From a virus: a stretch of 22,943 nt of DNA. The notes beneath the pieces are model-generated. The model saw nothing but the letters and a program-made list of their open reading frames with translations, was not told where the DNA came from and did not search any database. The stretch covers positions 1 through 22,943 of IMG/VR virus record IMGVR_UViG_3300048591_000512; one strand, 5' to 3'. This document shows, piece after piece, positions 1 through 7,696 of this stretch. Position 1 is the stretch's first letter, and every line of letters starts with the position of its first letter. A program made the translations under genes and the position numbers.

Positions 1-1730
1 ACCGTGGTTGAACCTGAGCTTGGGTTTTCTACCCCAAAAAAAGCATTGAGAGAGGTTAGCGTATAACCAGTGGCATCGCTATCCCTATTAGTCCAGTTTG
101 TGCCATCGGCTGATGTATCCCAATAGACCGTGCCAGACGCTTCTCTTATCCTAAACCATTTGTGATCAGTGCTGTTATAGGTGGCGCGGTATATTTCTGT
201 ATAGTCCACCGAGTTTGGCGACTTGTACGCCACAATCTCATCGGTTGCCCCATACTCAATGCCCCAATACAGGTCAATGGTATCGTTGTAAAGCTCGAGA
301 ATGTAGGTGGTGAATGAGAGAGATGTGTCGCCAGCACTAACAAGTTCGATAAAAGCAGATGAGGATGTTAGGTCGTATCGAGAATCAGAAGCAATCCCGT
401 TGTATGTTCCCTGACCCGTAGCGGCATTAACCACCAATTGACCACCAGTTTCAGAAGCGTTGTCGTTATTCCAAAGAGCTGTGTTTATTGAGTTGTCGTT
501 AAAGTTGTCGGTAAGGGTTTCAATTTTTGCTGTAGTGTAGGTGGCGTAGATGTCATACTGTCGAGTACCTGCTGAATTAGTTTTAGTCCAGGGATCTTCT
601 TGAGCATTTGTAAAACTTGAAGCATTAGAAAAGGTTTCTGAGTAGACATTCCTTGAAGATGTGTTGTCGAAAGCGAGGCGTATTTCACTTCCCGTAACAT
701 CTTCACCATTTGCAACTGCACTAATTACGTAAGTTCCTGCCGAAAGTGATTCGTTTGCAGCTGTTAAGTCATACCATGCTTGACTGGTAGTCCATGCCTG
801 ATTAGCAACAACTGCTTTAGCAATCTGACTGTGTGAGTCAGTTGTTTCGTTTTCTGTATTTATGAAAGCAGCTACATCAGTGGTTCCTGACCCAGAAGAA
901 ACCCTCGCTCTAACACTTAATTTGTCAAGTGTTCCCGATTCACTTAATACCCAGCCACCAGACCCAAGCCTGATACTGCGTGTTAAAGTTAATTGAGCAA
1001 TTGCGCTTTCAGAAGCTCCACCGCTTGTATATCCAAGCGTGGGGTCAACAATAACCGGATAAACCGCTTTGTCTAAAAACTCTTGAGGTACGGTGACACT
1101 TAATACACCACTTACTTCGTCAATGTTGAGTTCTGCCCATGTTTCCTCTCCCTTTTTATCAGTCACCTTTGGTCGGTAGATGTGAAACGCCTTGCCCGTC
1201 TTATACTCATTCCCTCCGTCTCGGTTCATGCCGCCCTTGGTTTTGTGGTAGACCGCATAACTCCCCACCACGTTCTCTGGTCGCTGCGATCCTTGGTCTA
1301 TTTCCTCTTGGGTTAGGGATGGCTGATAGAAGAAGTTTAGCTCCTTGGTTTGAATGGTGGCGGTTAATACATTCGACTCGGGCTTTTTAGGTAGCACCCA
1401 TTCAAACTCCAGACCCCCATCCTCACCTATATCGCCTGGGTCAAGCTCGTATTGATGCACCTCATAATCTGGAGTGATGTACTTGATGAGTTTGCCTTCG
1501 GTTCGCACCACCGCTTCAGGGTGTTCCTGCGCCCGTAGTGAGAAGTTGACCTCGTTCGACCATCTTGAGATTTTAGCCTGGGGTTTAAAGTCGGGCTGCT
1601 TGCTATCGCCAAGCTCAATCTCAATTAGGTCTTTGGGGTTATCCTTAACCACACCGCGCAACGTGTTGTTTTCCACACTAAACCGCTGTTTTAGCTCAGG
1701 GGTTACTCTTTTTTTGTCTATTTCCGGCAT
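1..1730 (-). CDS. Tail appendage protein with lectin-like domain, cut by window edge
   Basis: An open frame of 576 codons from the ATG at 1730 to the left edge without a stop; the C-terminus lies outside. Residues 1-235 form a domain that ends in YPVIVDPTLGYTSGG (around 226-240) and includes ENVVGSYAVYHK and TGKAFHIYRPKVT. Residues about 245-400 look like a beta-sandwich (GTLDKLSVRARVSSGSGTTD, AWYDLTAANESLSAGTYVIS). From about 405 there is a concanavalin A-like domain: DNFNDNSINTALWNN, GGQLVVNAATG, DHKWFRIREASGTVYWDTS. This suggests sugar binding at the tail tip for host recognition. Base use is less skewed than in neighbouring genes, in keeping with exchange of host-range modules. The start overlaps the upstream gene by 13 nt. 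Confidence 0.8.
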   Translation of the reverse strand, partial: MPEIDKKRVTPELKQRFSVENNTLRGVVKDNPKDLIEIELGDSKQPDFKPQAKISRWSNEVNFSLRAQEHPEAVVRTEGKLIKYITPDYEVHQYELDPGDIGEDGGLEFEWVLPKKPESNVLTATIQTKELNFFYQPSLTQEEIDQGSQRPENVVGSYAVYHKTKGGMNRDGGNEYKTGKAFHIYRPKVTDKKGEETWAELNIDEVSGVLSVTVPQEFLDKAVYPVIVDPTLGYTSGGASESAIAQLTLTRSIRLGSGGWVLSESGTLDKLSVRARVSSGSGTTDVAAFINTENETTDSHSQIAKAVVANQAWTTSQAWYDLTAANESLSAGTYVISAVANGEDVTGSEIRLAFDNTSSRNVYSETFSNASSFTNAQEDPWTKTNSAGTRQYDIYATYTTAKIETLTDNFNDNSINTALWNNDNASETGGQLVVNAATGQGTYNGIASDSRYDLTSSSAFIELVSAGDTSLSFTTYILELYNDTIDLYWGIEYGATDEIVAYKSPNSVDYTEIYRATYNSTDHKWFRIREASGTVYWDTSADGTNWTNRDSDATGYTLTSLNAFFGVENPSSGSTT

Positions 1731-2137
1731 ACCATCGTCCACATATTACTGGTATTTTTCTCATCAACCCACAATTGCAGTTCGTAATCGGCATATTTGG
1801 CTATGGCCACGGTAAACAGCCAGTCAACCTCTTGGGTATTGCCAGCAATGTCAATTTTCCGGCTTATTTTCCGGCATACTAGGTAATCAGTAGGCTTTTC
1901 TAGCCCATCAAACTCGATAAACTTGGGGTTTTTGCCCGCACTAGGCAGGTTAAAGGTGCGCCCGTCATTAGTTAGTAAACTAAGAGAGGTAATATGGGTA
2001 TTTTGCTCGGTTTTATACCGTAGCAACTTTTGCCAGGGCGATAGTTCGCCGGCAACCTCATCAAACAGGCCGCTGCCCTCAATAAAGGTATCGCCATTAG
2101 CAAGTGACACTTGCCAACGCAGGTTATGCAGGTGCAT
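1718..2137 (-). CDS. Unknown protein, probably virion-associated
   Basis: A 139-residue protein from the ATG at 2137, which has GGGGGC about 6 nt upstream; an in-frame TTG 12 nt further up is less likely. The protein reads LRWQVSLANGDTFIEGSG, ELSPWQKLLRY, HITSLSLLTNDGRTFNLPS, KPTDYLVCRK and ends with strands (YELQLWVDEKN, MWTMVCRK). It looks like a compact beta-rich protein. Similar proteins occur beside phage tail genes as far as I recall, with no known function. It overlaps the start of the tail appendage gene by 13 nt. Confidence 0.6.
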   Translation of the reverse strand: MHLHNLRWQVSLANGDTFIEGSGLFDEVAGELSPWQKLLRYKTEQNTHITSLSLLTNDGRTFNLPSAGKNPKFIEFDGLEKPTDYLVCRKISRKIDIAGNTQEVDWLFTVAIAKYADYELQLWVDEKNTSNMWTMVCRK

Positions 2138-2183
2138 ATAAGCCCCCAATACTAGCCAGGTCTATATAGCCCCGGCGGTTAAT

Positions 2184-2750
2184 TTATGAGTAGGTTAATT
2201 CGCTTCGCAGTGCAAAGGCGGTTTTCTCGCCCACGCTCTCAGGCGAGGCGCTAACGGCAATGTAAAAATCATGGCTCGTAGCGCTGGCGCTATCAGCAAC
2301 CGTTAACCCTGCGGCGCTACCCTCGGCATTAGTCCAGTTAGTATCGCCTTGTTCGGCGGCATAAAAGGTAACCCCGGTGGGTACCGCGGTGGTAGTGCTG
2401 TTATCGTAGGCGTAAAAAATATGGCTACTGGTTGCCACCGCACTGCCATGGGCAAAGGTAATTTTTAGGGTACACTCTGCATCCGTAATCGCGTCTAAGT
2501 CCTCGGTACCGTCGCCCCAATCGGCTTGCGAGTCGCCACCCGTGCCGCCCGTAGCACTTATAAACTTAACATTGTTAGGCGTATTGCCGCTAGAGTCATC
2601 GGCCCCAACGCTGCTTTCAACATGGGTGGTATCGTTATATGCGCCCACGGTAATTGCGCTATCAAATGTCGCCCCGGCAAACTGCACAAGGTCGGTAGCT
2701 TCAATGGTTGTAGGTGATGTGCCTTGGAGTACCCAAGTATAGGTAGCCAT
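2184..2750 (-). CDS. Probable virion protein, beta-rich
   Basis: A 188-residue acidic protein rich in Ala, Thr, Ser, Gly and Asp with hardly any lysine, typical of secreted or virion beta-sandwich proteins. Strand-like segments include YTWVLQGTSP, SSHIFYAYDNS, GVTFYAAEQG and SHDFYIAVSASPESVGEKTAFALRSEL. An AAAGGA SD lies 7 nt before the ATG. It lies between the last glycosyltransferase and the tail appendage genes, so a decoration or tail protein is likely. No family is recognised. Ser/Thr richness would allow O-glycosylation by the nearby enzymes, but this is only a possibility. Confidence 0.6.
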   Translation of the reverse strand: MATYTWVLQGTSPTTIEATDLVQFAGATFDSAITVGAYNDTTHVESSVGADDSSGNTPNNVKFISATGGTGGDSQADWGDGTEDLDAITDAECTLKITFAHGSAVATSSHIFYAYDNSTTTAVPTGVTFYAAEQGDTNWTNAEGSAAGLTVADSASATSHDFYIAVSASPESVGEKTAFALRSELTYS

Positions 2751-2775
2751 ACCATTATCCTTTCAATAAATACTA

Positions 2776-3816
2776 TTAGGTCAACGGCTGGCAATTATCC
2801 AAAAAAGCTTTTAGTTGTGTAGCCTCGCGGTTAAAGTCAACCTTTGACGTAAATACATTATACACATTTTGGCGCATAGCTTCATAGTGGGCAGGTTGGT
2901 TAAAGTGCAATATTTTGTTTATTATTTGCTGTGTTTCTAGCCCATCAATAGCAATACAGGTTTCGCCGTCGACCATTAGCTGCCCCGCTAGTTTGCCGGC
3001 ATAGTATTGCATAACCACAATTGGCGGCACGCCCATTGCGTAAGCATTATGGATTACGTGCCCATACCCATCGCCGCCCGATTTTGCATGCCACACAAAC
3101 CGGCTACGGCCCATAAGCTCGGCCATTATTTTTTGCCCATTGGCAGCGCCATCGCGGCATGAGCCGCCCAGCGATTTAAAGACCCAATCCGGCATTAGTT
3201 TTTCCACGCGGGTAAACGTAGCCCAATCGTGCTGGTACAGGCTGGCGGATTGGTAGCAGTTAATAAACGAGGTTATGGTATTGGTTTCGGTAGTGGGCAT
3301 CGGCTTAAACACGCTCGTATCAAATTCTTGGTGGTATTCCACAATAGTAAACCCATCGGGGTGGTTAGGTAGCAGGGCGCTGGCCATTATATTTTTGATA
3401 GGCTGGGCAGGGTCAATTTCCCACGCATTGCCAACTTGAAAAATAACCCGTGGTTTATTGGGGTGGTCTTGGGCCAGCTTGTAAAAACTAGGTATATGCG
3501 CCGGGATAGTGGCAATAACAAAATCAATGGGCAGCGCCATAAACTTTTCAACCGTAATAGCGTTATGGTTGTAGTTATATTCGGGGTCATACGCAAGGTA
3601 ATGGCCGGGGCTGGGGTTGGGGTAGTCGGGCCTAATACCCAAATACTGCGCCACGGTTAGCGGGTGGTTATTATATATTTCTGCCATGCGCCAGTAGCCG
3701 CGGTGTAGCCAATCCTCACCCAAGGGCCGGTATAACGTGCCGGCAAACCGCTGCTCTATGAGCAAGTAAAGTGAGTGATACAAACTAAAATGATGTAAGT
3801 CAGTAAATACATTCAT
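2776..3816 (-). CDS. GT-B-like glycosyltransferase
   Basis: A 346-residue protein from the ATG at 3816, giving MNVFTDLHHFSLYHSLYLL, a start typical of a phage glycosyltransferase group. The frame is open 39 nt further up to a GTG, but that extension is AT-repeat translation. YRPLGEDWLHRGYWRMAEIY follows. The second half has VIFQVGNAWE, then SRFVWHAKSGGDGYGHVIHNA and AMGVPPIVVMQYYAGKLAG, which correspond to the donor-binding end of GT-B enzymes. No SD is seen at the ATG. It is transcribed from a separate promoter with a structured leader and may be expressed differently from the upstream enzymes. Confidence 0.75.
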   Translation of the reverse strand: MNVFTDLHHFSLYHSLYLLIEQRFAGTLYRPLGEDWLHRGYWRMAEIYNNHPLTVAQYLGIRPDYPNPSPGHYLAYDPEYNYNHNAITVEKFMALPIDFVIATIPAHIPSFYKLAQDHPNKPRVIFQVGNAWEIDPAQPIKNIMASALLPNHPDGFTIVEYHQEFDTSVFKPMPTTETNTITSFINCYQSASLYQHDWATFTRVEKLMPDWVFKSLGGSCRDGAANGQKIMAELMGRSRFVWHAKSGGDGYGHVIHNAYAMGVPPIVVMQYYAGKLAGQLMVDGETCIAIDGLETQQIINKILHFNQPAHYEAMRQNVYNVFTSKVDFNREATQLKAFLDNCQPLT

Positions 3817-3972
3817 AATTATGTTAGTGGTTATATATATAGGACACTCCCCCACTCGCTATGATGTGCCACTATTTTAATTTTTAGCCTGGTGTAACCC
3901 CTCCCCTATTGGGTTTTTACGGTAGGGGAGTCGGGTTTCTTTCGGGTTTTTACCTGTATATAACTATTTTTC
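3817..3972 (-). promoter_or_regulatory. Structured 5' leader with competing helices
   Basis: This is the longest stretch without a gene in the window. On the minus strand ACTCCCCTA (3931-3923) can pair with TAGGGGAG (3908-3901) in a perfect 8-bp stem with a 14-nt loop. Alternatively its ACTCCCC can pair over 7 bp with GGGGAGT in the GGGGGAGT block (3853-3846). The two pairings exclude each other, as in attenuators. GTAAAAACCC occurs twice (3953-3944 and 3920-3911). There is no U-tract after the hairpin, so it is not a plain terminator, and no known riboswitch class is recognised. Confidence 0.35.
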
Positions 3973-3978
3973 CTACGG

Positions 3979-4007
3979 TATTTATTAGGGTTTTCTAACT
4001 ATATCAA
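3979..4007 (-). promoter_or_regulatory. Promoter with long leader before the last glycosyltransferase
   Basis: TTGATA (4007-4002) and TAAATA (3984-3979) lie 17 nt apart on the minus strand. The -35 overlaps the stop codon of the third GT-A gene. Transcription should start near 3972, leaving a leader of about 155 nt before the ATG at 3816. Confidence 0.5.
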
Positions 4008-4693
4008 ACTCTATCACGTATGTTTTGCACCATGTTAACAAACATGGGGTGCAAGGGTACGCCCACTTCAAGCGCCTCGGTTGCCCATGTTTTAAATGCT
4101 TGTGGTTGGTAGGTAATGGGCTGCCCCTCACATGCCAGCCGCCAATTATGGCTCAGGCCGTTATAGTGAAAATATAGCTCGGGCGGTATAACCACGGGCA
4201 CAATGCTGGCGCGCTGCAGGTCTATTTGTATGCGGCCAAAGTGGTCATACTCCGGCGGCTTGGCGCTAAAATCCTTATGGGTTTTGTTAAGCGCCTCACG
4301 GCTTAAAAATATGCTGCACGGGTGCATGCGATCACCTTGGTAAACCGCCACGCAATCGGCATTGATGTGGCTATCAACAAACTCAAAAAACCCCGGCTTA
4401 GGTATAAAGTCTTGCTCGGTAAACCAAAGGTGCGGGGCATTGTAGCTGTGCAGTAGTGATTGGTTAACGGCAGCATTACGCCAATCATCGCCCGCGGGTG
4501 TATGGCTTTCAATAAAATGGGCACGGGTAGTAAACAAGCTCTCGCGCACAAACGGGCTATAATCAAACCCCGCGTTGGTTTCCATAAACGCAATAATAAT
4601 TTCATTAAACCGGTGGCGCTCCCGTGCAAGCATTGCCCTGAATTGTGGGTAATCGCAGTTTTTAGGCCACGTGGTTACTACATCAAAAACCAT
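4004..4693 (-). CDS. GT-A-like glycosyltransferase (third of three)
   Basis: A 229-residue protein, shorter than its two neighbours. The metal/donor motif is APHLWFTEQDFIPKPGFFEF (86-105), in which EQD replaces EDD and the following PKPG matches the FKPG of the second copy. GDDWRNAAVNQSLLHS (68-83) precedes it. The C-terminal part has PEYDHFGRIQIDLQ and FHYNGLSHNW, where aspartate and histidine residues could complete an active site. Lack of the C-terminal helical region suggests a minimal catalytic domain. It is the last gene before the longest intergenic stretch, and its stop codon overlaps the -35 box of a promoter. Confidence 0.7.
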   Translation of the reverse strand: MVFDVVTTWPKNCDYPQFRAMLARERHRFNEIIIAFMETNAGFDYSPFVRESLFTTRAHFIESHTPAGDDWRNAAVNQSLLHSYNAPHLWFTEQDFIPKPGFFEFVDSHINADCVAVYQGDRMHPCSIFLSREALNKTHKDFSAKPPEYDHFGRIQIDLQRASIVPVVIPPELYFHYNGLSHNWRLACEGQPITYQPQAFKTWATEALEVGVPLHPMFVNMVQNIRDRV

Positions 4694-5669
4694 TGACCAC
4701 CTCCGCGGTTATCCGCTGCCGCTGTTTAATACGTTTTAGGCTTAACCCAAACTCGCCAATTAAACGGTCAATACCTTTTTTATATTTATCAGCCTGTTCT
4801 ACTAACGCCCCCGGCTCCCGGTTTTCCCAAAAGGTTAACCACCACTGTACCCGGCGCTCATACTCGCGCTTTTCAAAATCATTAGTGGGGCGGGCGGGTA
4901 GTGGTTTGTTAGTATCCAGTAAGTTATTGTAGCCGCTTGATAATGAGCCAATATGTAGCCAGTTTGCCTGACCATCCCAAATGCTTTTGCGGGTACGGTA
5001 ATGCTCATAATCATCGGGGTGTAAATGGTATTGCGGTATGGTTAGTATGCGCTCTTTAGCCACCACGCCACGCAGCTGTAGCGATGCATCAACAAAGGTG
5101 TCGCCGGCTTGGTCATGTTCAGCGGGCACATTAAACGGCTTGATTATGTCGCCCTTTGCCCAAAACTTTGCCCCGTAGTTATCCACGCCGCGCAGTATGT
5201 ATGCGTGGGTAAAGAAATAGCAGGGCCAAAAACTAGGGCCTTGGTCGCCGTAGCCCTCATACGATAAACCCCATGTGTTTTGCGCCAATTTTAGTATTTG
5301 GGTGCCACATGAGCCACGCTTTGAGCCAACTATGTCGTACGTGTCGTTTTCCAGGTACCTAAAACAATGCGCCACATGCCCCGGCTTAAAAATAAGCCCG
5401 TCATCCTCAACTAACATAATGTCGGTTTCTTTTACCGTTTCCAATGTGGTGGCAATGGCCTGCCCATGCTCTTGCTGGGTGGGGCTATAACTAACCACGG
5501 CATACCGTTTGTATAAATCGTGTATGTAATCAAAGGTTTCCTGGTCTGCTCCGTTAACGTGCATGTATAGTTTGTCAATTTCCAAGCGCCATACCCGGTC
5601 AAATAGCTTTAGCCAGTAGTGTAATAGGAATGGGTCGCCCGGTGTGGGTAAAATTGCTGCCCTACTCAT
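4683..5669 (-). CDS. GT-A-like glycosyltransferase (second of three)
   Basis: A 328-residue protein resembling its upstream neighbour: RAAILPTPGDPFLLHYWLKL (3-22) and TDIMLVEDDGLIFKPGHV (82-99), with the DXD-like EDD at 88-90. Further on are GSKRGSCGTQI (a likely sugar-contacting loop) and EHDQAGDTFVDASLQLRG, with acidic residues typical of the acceptor side of GT-A enzymes. YHLHPDDYEHYR may supply the last metal-binding histidine. The C-terminal 80 residues are helical and charged. It starts on an ATGA overlap and overlaps the next start by 11 nt. Confidence 0.8.
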   Translation of the reverse strand: MSRAAILPTPGDPFLLHYWLKLFDRVWRLEIDKLYMHVNGADQETFDYIHDLYKRYAVVSYSPTQQEHGQAIATTLETVKETDIMLVEDDGLIFKPGHVAHCFRYLENDTYDIVGSKRGSCGTQILKLAQNTWGLSYEGYGDQGPSFWPCYFFTHAYILRGVDNYGAKFWAKGDIIKPFNVPAEHDQAGDTFVDASLQLRGVVAKERILTIPQYHLHPDDYEHYRTRKSIWDGQANWLHIGSLSSGYNNLLDTNKPLPARPTNDFEKREYERRVQWWLTFWENREPGALVEQADKYKKGIDRLIGEFGLSLKRIKQRQRITAEVVNGF

Positions 5670-6748
5670 AGTTTTGCCTCAAATAATTGGTGAAATATGC
5701 CTTGCACTTGTTTTATTAGCTTTTTGTCCAGGTTAAAACGCGCTGTAATCCAGTCTAACTCGGTTTTGGCGTGCTGGTGGTATTTGCCTATGCCCTTAAA
5801 ATCATTTGCGGTCATAAACTCGCGCAAAAGTGCCAGTTTAAACATTTTGTCATTGCGCCACGGCTTTTGCATAGCAAAAAATGCCTCATGTTCTAAATTG
5901 CGCGCCACCGGCCCACCGCTTTGGGTTTCCAATTGCTCGCGCTCGCCTAAGTCGTAATACAGGCCGGCTATGTGGTATGCCATGGTTTGCAAATGCAAGT
6001 AGGTAAGCGGGGCGGCAAATAACCCCTCGCTATTTTTAAAGTCGTCAATAAACTGCTGCAAACCCCTGGGGTGGTGTATGTAGTTGGTAAACTCTATTTT
6101 TGGTATAGGGTGTATGTGTGCGCCCTGGGCGTATAACTCAAGGTTAAACTTAAAGTTTGTGTCGCTTTCAAACGGTCTATAGGCAGGTGTCCAGTCAAGT
6201 AATGGGCTGTATTCGCCAACGGGTACCACGTATTGCCCAAAATCCCGGCTACTGCCTGCAAAATACTTGCCCGGCACAAAGGTAAAGTTCAAGTAATAAC
6301 TAAAATAGTCGCTGTTATCCACAACCACGGGCACTTGTGTGGAATACTTTTTTACCATCAATTCTTCAACCAGTTGGCCTGGCGTATATATAGCGTGCAT
6401 GGTAGTAACCACTTCGCCTGTTTTTTCCACATGTTTAAAGTAGTTATCCACAACGCCGCGCTTAAATATCAGTAAATCATCGTGCATCAAACATACCGCG
6501 TCAGCCTCAATAGTGGCGGCAACCTGGTTTATGCTATTGGGCCAGTTAGTGTTAGTGTTTACCAGGGTAACTTTTGGCAGGGTAGCAATGTATTTCTCAA
6601 TCCACGGCCACGGTTTTGCATGCACTGGCTGGGATACGGCAATATATACCTGGTCAACCTCATCAAGCCAGTATTTTTGCGCCAGGTGTAGCCAGTACAA
6701 AATTAAATAGGGGTAAGCGTTAGTGCCAACCAACACGGCGCGCTTCAT
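5666..6748 (-). CDS. GT-A-like glycosyltransferase (first of three)
   Basis: A 360-residue protein. It opens RAVLVGTNAYPYLILYWLHL (3-22) and has a GT-A-type donor site with a DXD-like motif at AVCLMHDDLLIFKRG (84-98), with metal ligands expected at Asp90-Asp91. A middle region with strands and aromatic residues (YYLNFTFVPGKYFAG) and a helical C-terminal 120 residues complete it. The opening and the HDD/IFKRG block closely resemble the next gene, so they are likely paralogues. It overlaps the nucleotidylyltransferase stop by 4 nt and the next gene by 4 nt. Donor and acceptor are unknown. Confidence 0.75.
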   Translation of the reverse strand: MKRAVLVGTNAYPYLILYWLHLAQKYWLDEVDQVYIAVSQPVHAKPWPWIEKYIATLPKVTLVNTNTNWPNSINQVAATIEADAVCLMHDDLLIFKRGVVDNYFKHVEKTGEVVTTMHAIYTPGQLVEELMVKKYSTQVPVVVDNSDYFSYYLNFTFVPGKYFAGSSRDFGQYVVPVGEYSPLLDWTPAYRPFESDTNFKFNLELYAQGAHIHPIPKIEFTNYIHHPRGLQQFIDDFKNSEGLFAAPLTYLHLQTMAYHIAGLYYDLGEREQLETQSGGPVARNLEHEAFFAMQKPWRNDKMFKLALLREFMTANDFKGIGKYHQHAKTELDWITARFNLDKKLIKQVQGIFHQLFEAKL

Positions 6749-7159
6749 GTAAGCCTTTTTTTAATATCAGTGGTGCTAATGTCTTTAGTGTAGGGTATGT
6801 AGGCCAAGGCAATGTTTTTGCTGTCCAGCCAATCTTGGGTAAACCCCATTTGCTTGTAATAGTCTCGTTTTGCCCAGTCACTACCAATGGCAATGACATT
6901 TGGTTTAACCCACTCAATAGCCGGCTTGCTATCCTGGTCGCCTATATTACTAACCACCCTAGCCACCCACTTGCAGCCCAGCAATGCCTTTTTGCGCTCA
7001 ATGTAGCTCATTACTGGCGGTTTGCCCTTAAACTTGGCAATAAACTCATCACTGTTGAGCGCCACGGTTACAATGCCAAATTGGTGGCAGCGCTCTAAAA
7101 AACTAACATGCCCCCAGTGAAGTAAATCAAAAGGTGCCCCCGGTATAGACCGAGTTCAT
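6745..7159 (-). CDS. Nucleotidylyltransferase (TagD-like), needs +1 frameshift
   Basis: The gene opens with ATG at 7159 (GAGG about 4 nt upstream) and reads MNSVYTGGTF, then hits TGA at 7129-7127. Shifting +1 at TTT-TGA continues as DLLHWGHVSFLERC and on to the end. The 137-residue product is the normal length for TagD-like cytidylyltransferases. It has GGTFDLLHWGH (7-17) with the HxGH nucleotide-binding motif, TVALNSDEF (31-39), IERKKAL (53-59) and ISTTDIKKR (127-135), the family's closing signature. It would make a CDP- or ADP-linked glycerol, alditol or sugar, a donor for the nearby transferases. Without the shift only a tiny peptide or an N-terminally deleted protein lacking HWGH (GTG at 7065) is made. 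Sequencing error or decay after the upstream HNH insertion are alternatives. The stop overlaps the next start by 4 nt. Confidence 0.85.
7127..7141 (-). promoter_or_regulatory. Candidate programmed +1 frameshift site
   Basis: The minus strand reads GGGGG-CACC-TTT-TGA-T in the initial frame. The last sense codon TTT is followed by T, so the phenylalanine tRNA can slip one base and re-pair perfectly with TTT, bringing GAT (Asp) into the A site. A UGA stop in the zero frame and a GGGGG block just upstream mirror the prfB site (AGGGGG-TAT-CTT-TGA), though the spacer here is 4 rather than 3 nt. GGGGG also acts as apparent SD for two genes here (starts 13686 and 2137). Confidence 0.6.
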
Positions 7160-7173
7160 AATTCCTCACTTTC

Positions 7174-7677
7174 TCATGCTTGGGGTTTCCAAGTCTTATA
7201 GGCAGCTATTTGATAAACAGTTGATATTGATATATCAAACATTTTTGCCAAGTCATTGGCCCTTGTTTTCTTTTTGCTCCATAATTCTCTCAACTCTTTT
7301 ACCTTTTCATAAGTCATCACCGCATTGCTGTTTTTTTCACCAAATATTATTGGTGGTTTATTTCCCCTGGGTGGGTCTGTTTTTCTACCGGCAGCAATAC
7401 AGTCTTGTATATTTTCTTTTTGACTACCCCATCGTAGGTGATTGGGATTACAACAACCGGGGTTATTGCAATTATGTAACACTAGCTTTCCATCTTCTAT
7501 TTTTCCGCCGTTATAAAATATAAGTGCTAATCGGTGGGCGCTGTGTGTTTTTTTGTTAATTCTAAACCATCCATATCCAAAATGATGCTTAGAGGCAGAC
7601 CAGTACCAACACGATCTTTTATTGGTAACTTTTACCTTTGACCAAAAGCGTATTTCATCATTTTTTGTGTAATCCAT
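7174..7677 (-). CDS. HNH homing endonuclease with C-terminal DNA-binding domain
   Basis: A 167-residue mobile endonuclease. The N-terminal HNH_3-type nuclease domain shows CWYWSASKHHFGYGWFRI (23-40), AHRLAL (47-52), LVLHNCNNPGCCNPNHLRWG (65-84) and ENIQDCIAAGR (88-98). The catalytic histidine is in the VLHNC segment, and NPNHL forms the metal site. After a GEKNSNAVMT hinge (113-122), residues 123-165 form a helix-turn-helix (KTRANDLAKMFDISISTVYQI). The gene is visibly richer in A and T than its neighbours. It stands alone between the methyltransferase and nucleotidylyltransferase genes with only 19 and 14 nt around it, too little for an intron, so it is a free-standing homing gene. Confidence 0.9.
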   Translation of the reverse strand: MDYTKNDEIRFWSKVKVTNKRSCWYWSASKHHFGYGWFRINKKTHSAHRLALIFYNGGKIEDGKLVLHNCNNPGCCNPNHLRWGSQKENIQDCIAAGRKTDPPRGNKPPIIFGEKNSNAVMTYEKVKELRELWSKKKTRANDLAKMFDISISTVYQIAAYKTWKPQA

Positions 7678-7683
7678 ACGCTA

Positions 7684-7689
7684 ATTATA
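7684..7689 (-). promoter_or_regulatory. Perfect -10 box just ahead of the HNH gene
   Basis: TATAAT (7689-7684) ends 6 nt before the ATG of the HNH gene. No convincing -35 box is found 16-19 nt upstream (CAAGTG is the best there). The exact spacing matches three other genes in the window. Confidence 0.4.
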
Positions 7690-7696
7690 ACATGCT

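Noticed and set aside
485-721. Short minus-strand frames within the left 1.7 kb
   Set aside because: They lie out of frame inside one continuous open frame from 1730 to the edge, which has recognisable domains throughout.
3840-3880. A 13-codon GTG-started leader peptide in the leader
   Set aside because: It has no SD and no run of regulatory codons, so it is indistinguishable from chance.
3901-3930. Hairpin as an intrinsic terminator
   Set aside because: On the transcribed strand no U-tract follows the stem; it fits a leader structure better.
6745-7065. A 106-residue protein starting at GTG 7065 as the whole nucleotidylyltransferase
   Set aside because: It lacks the catalytic HWGH motif, which is encoded just upstream in the same frame and joins the true ATG by a +1 shift.
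7127-7159. TGA read as an amino acid (recoded genetic code)
   Set aside because: Reading through in the same frame does not give the family motif, and TGA ends many other genes here, often in ATGA overlaps.
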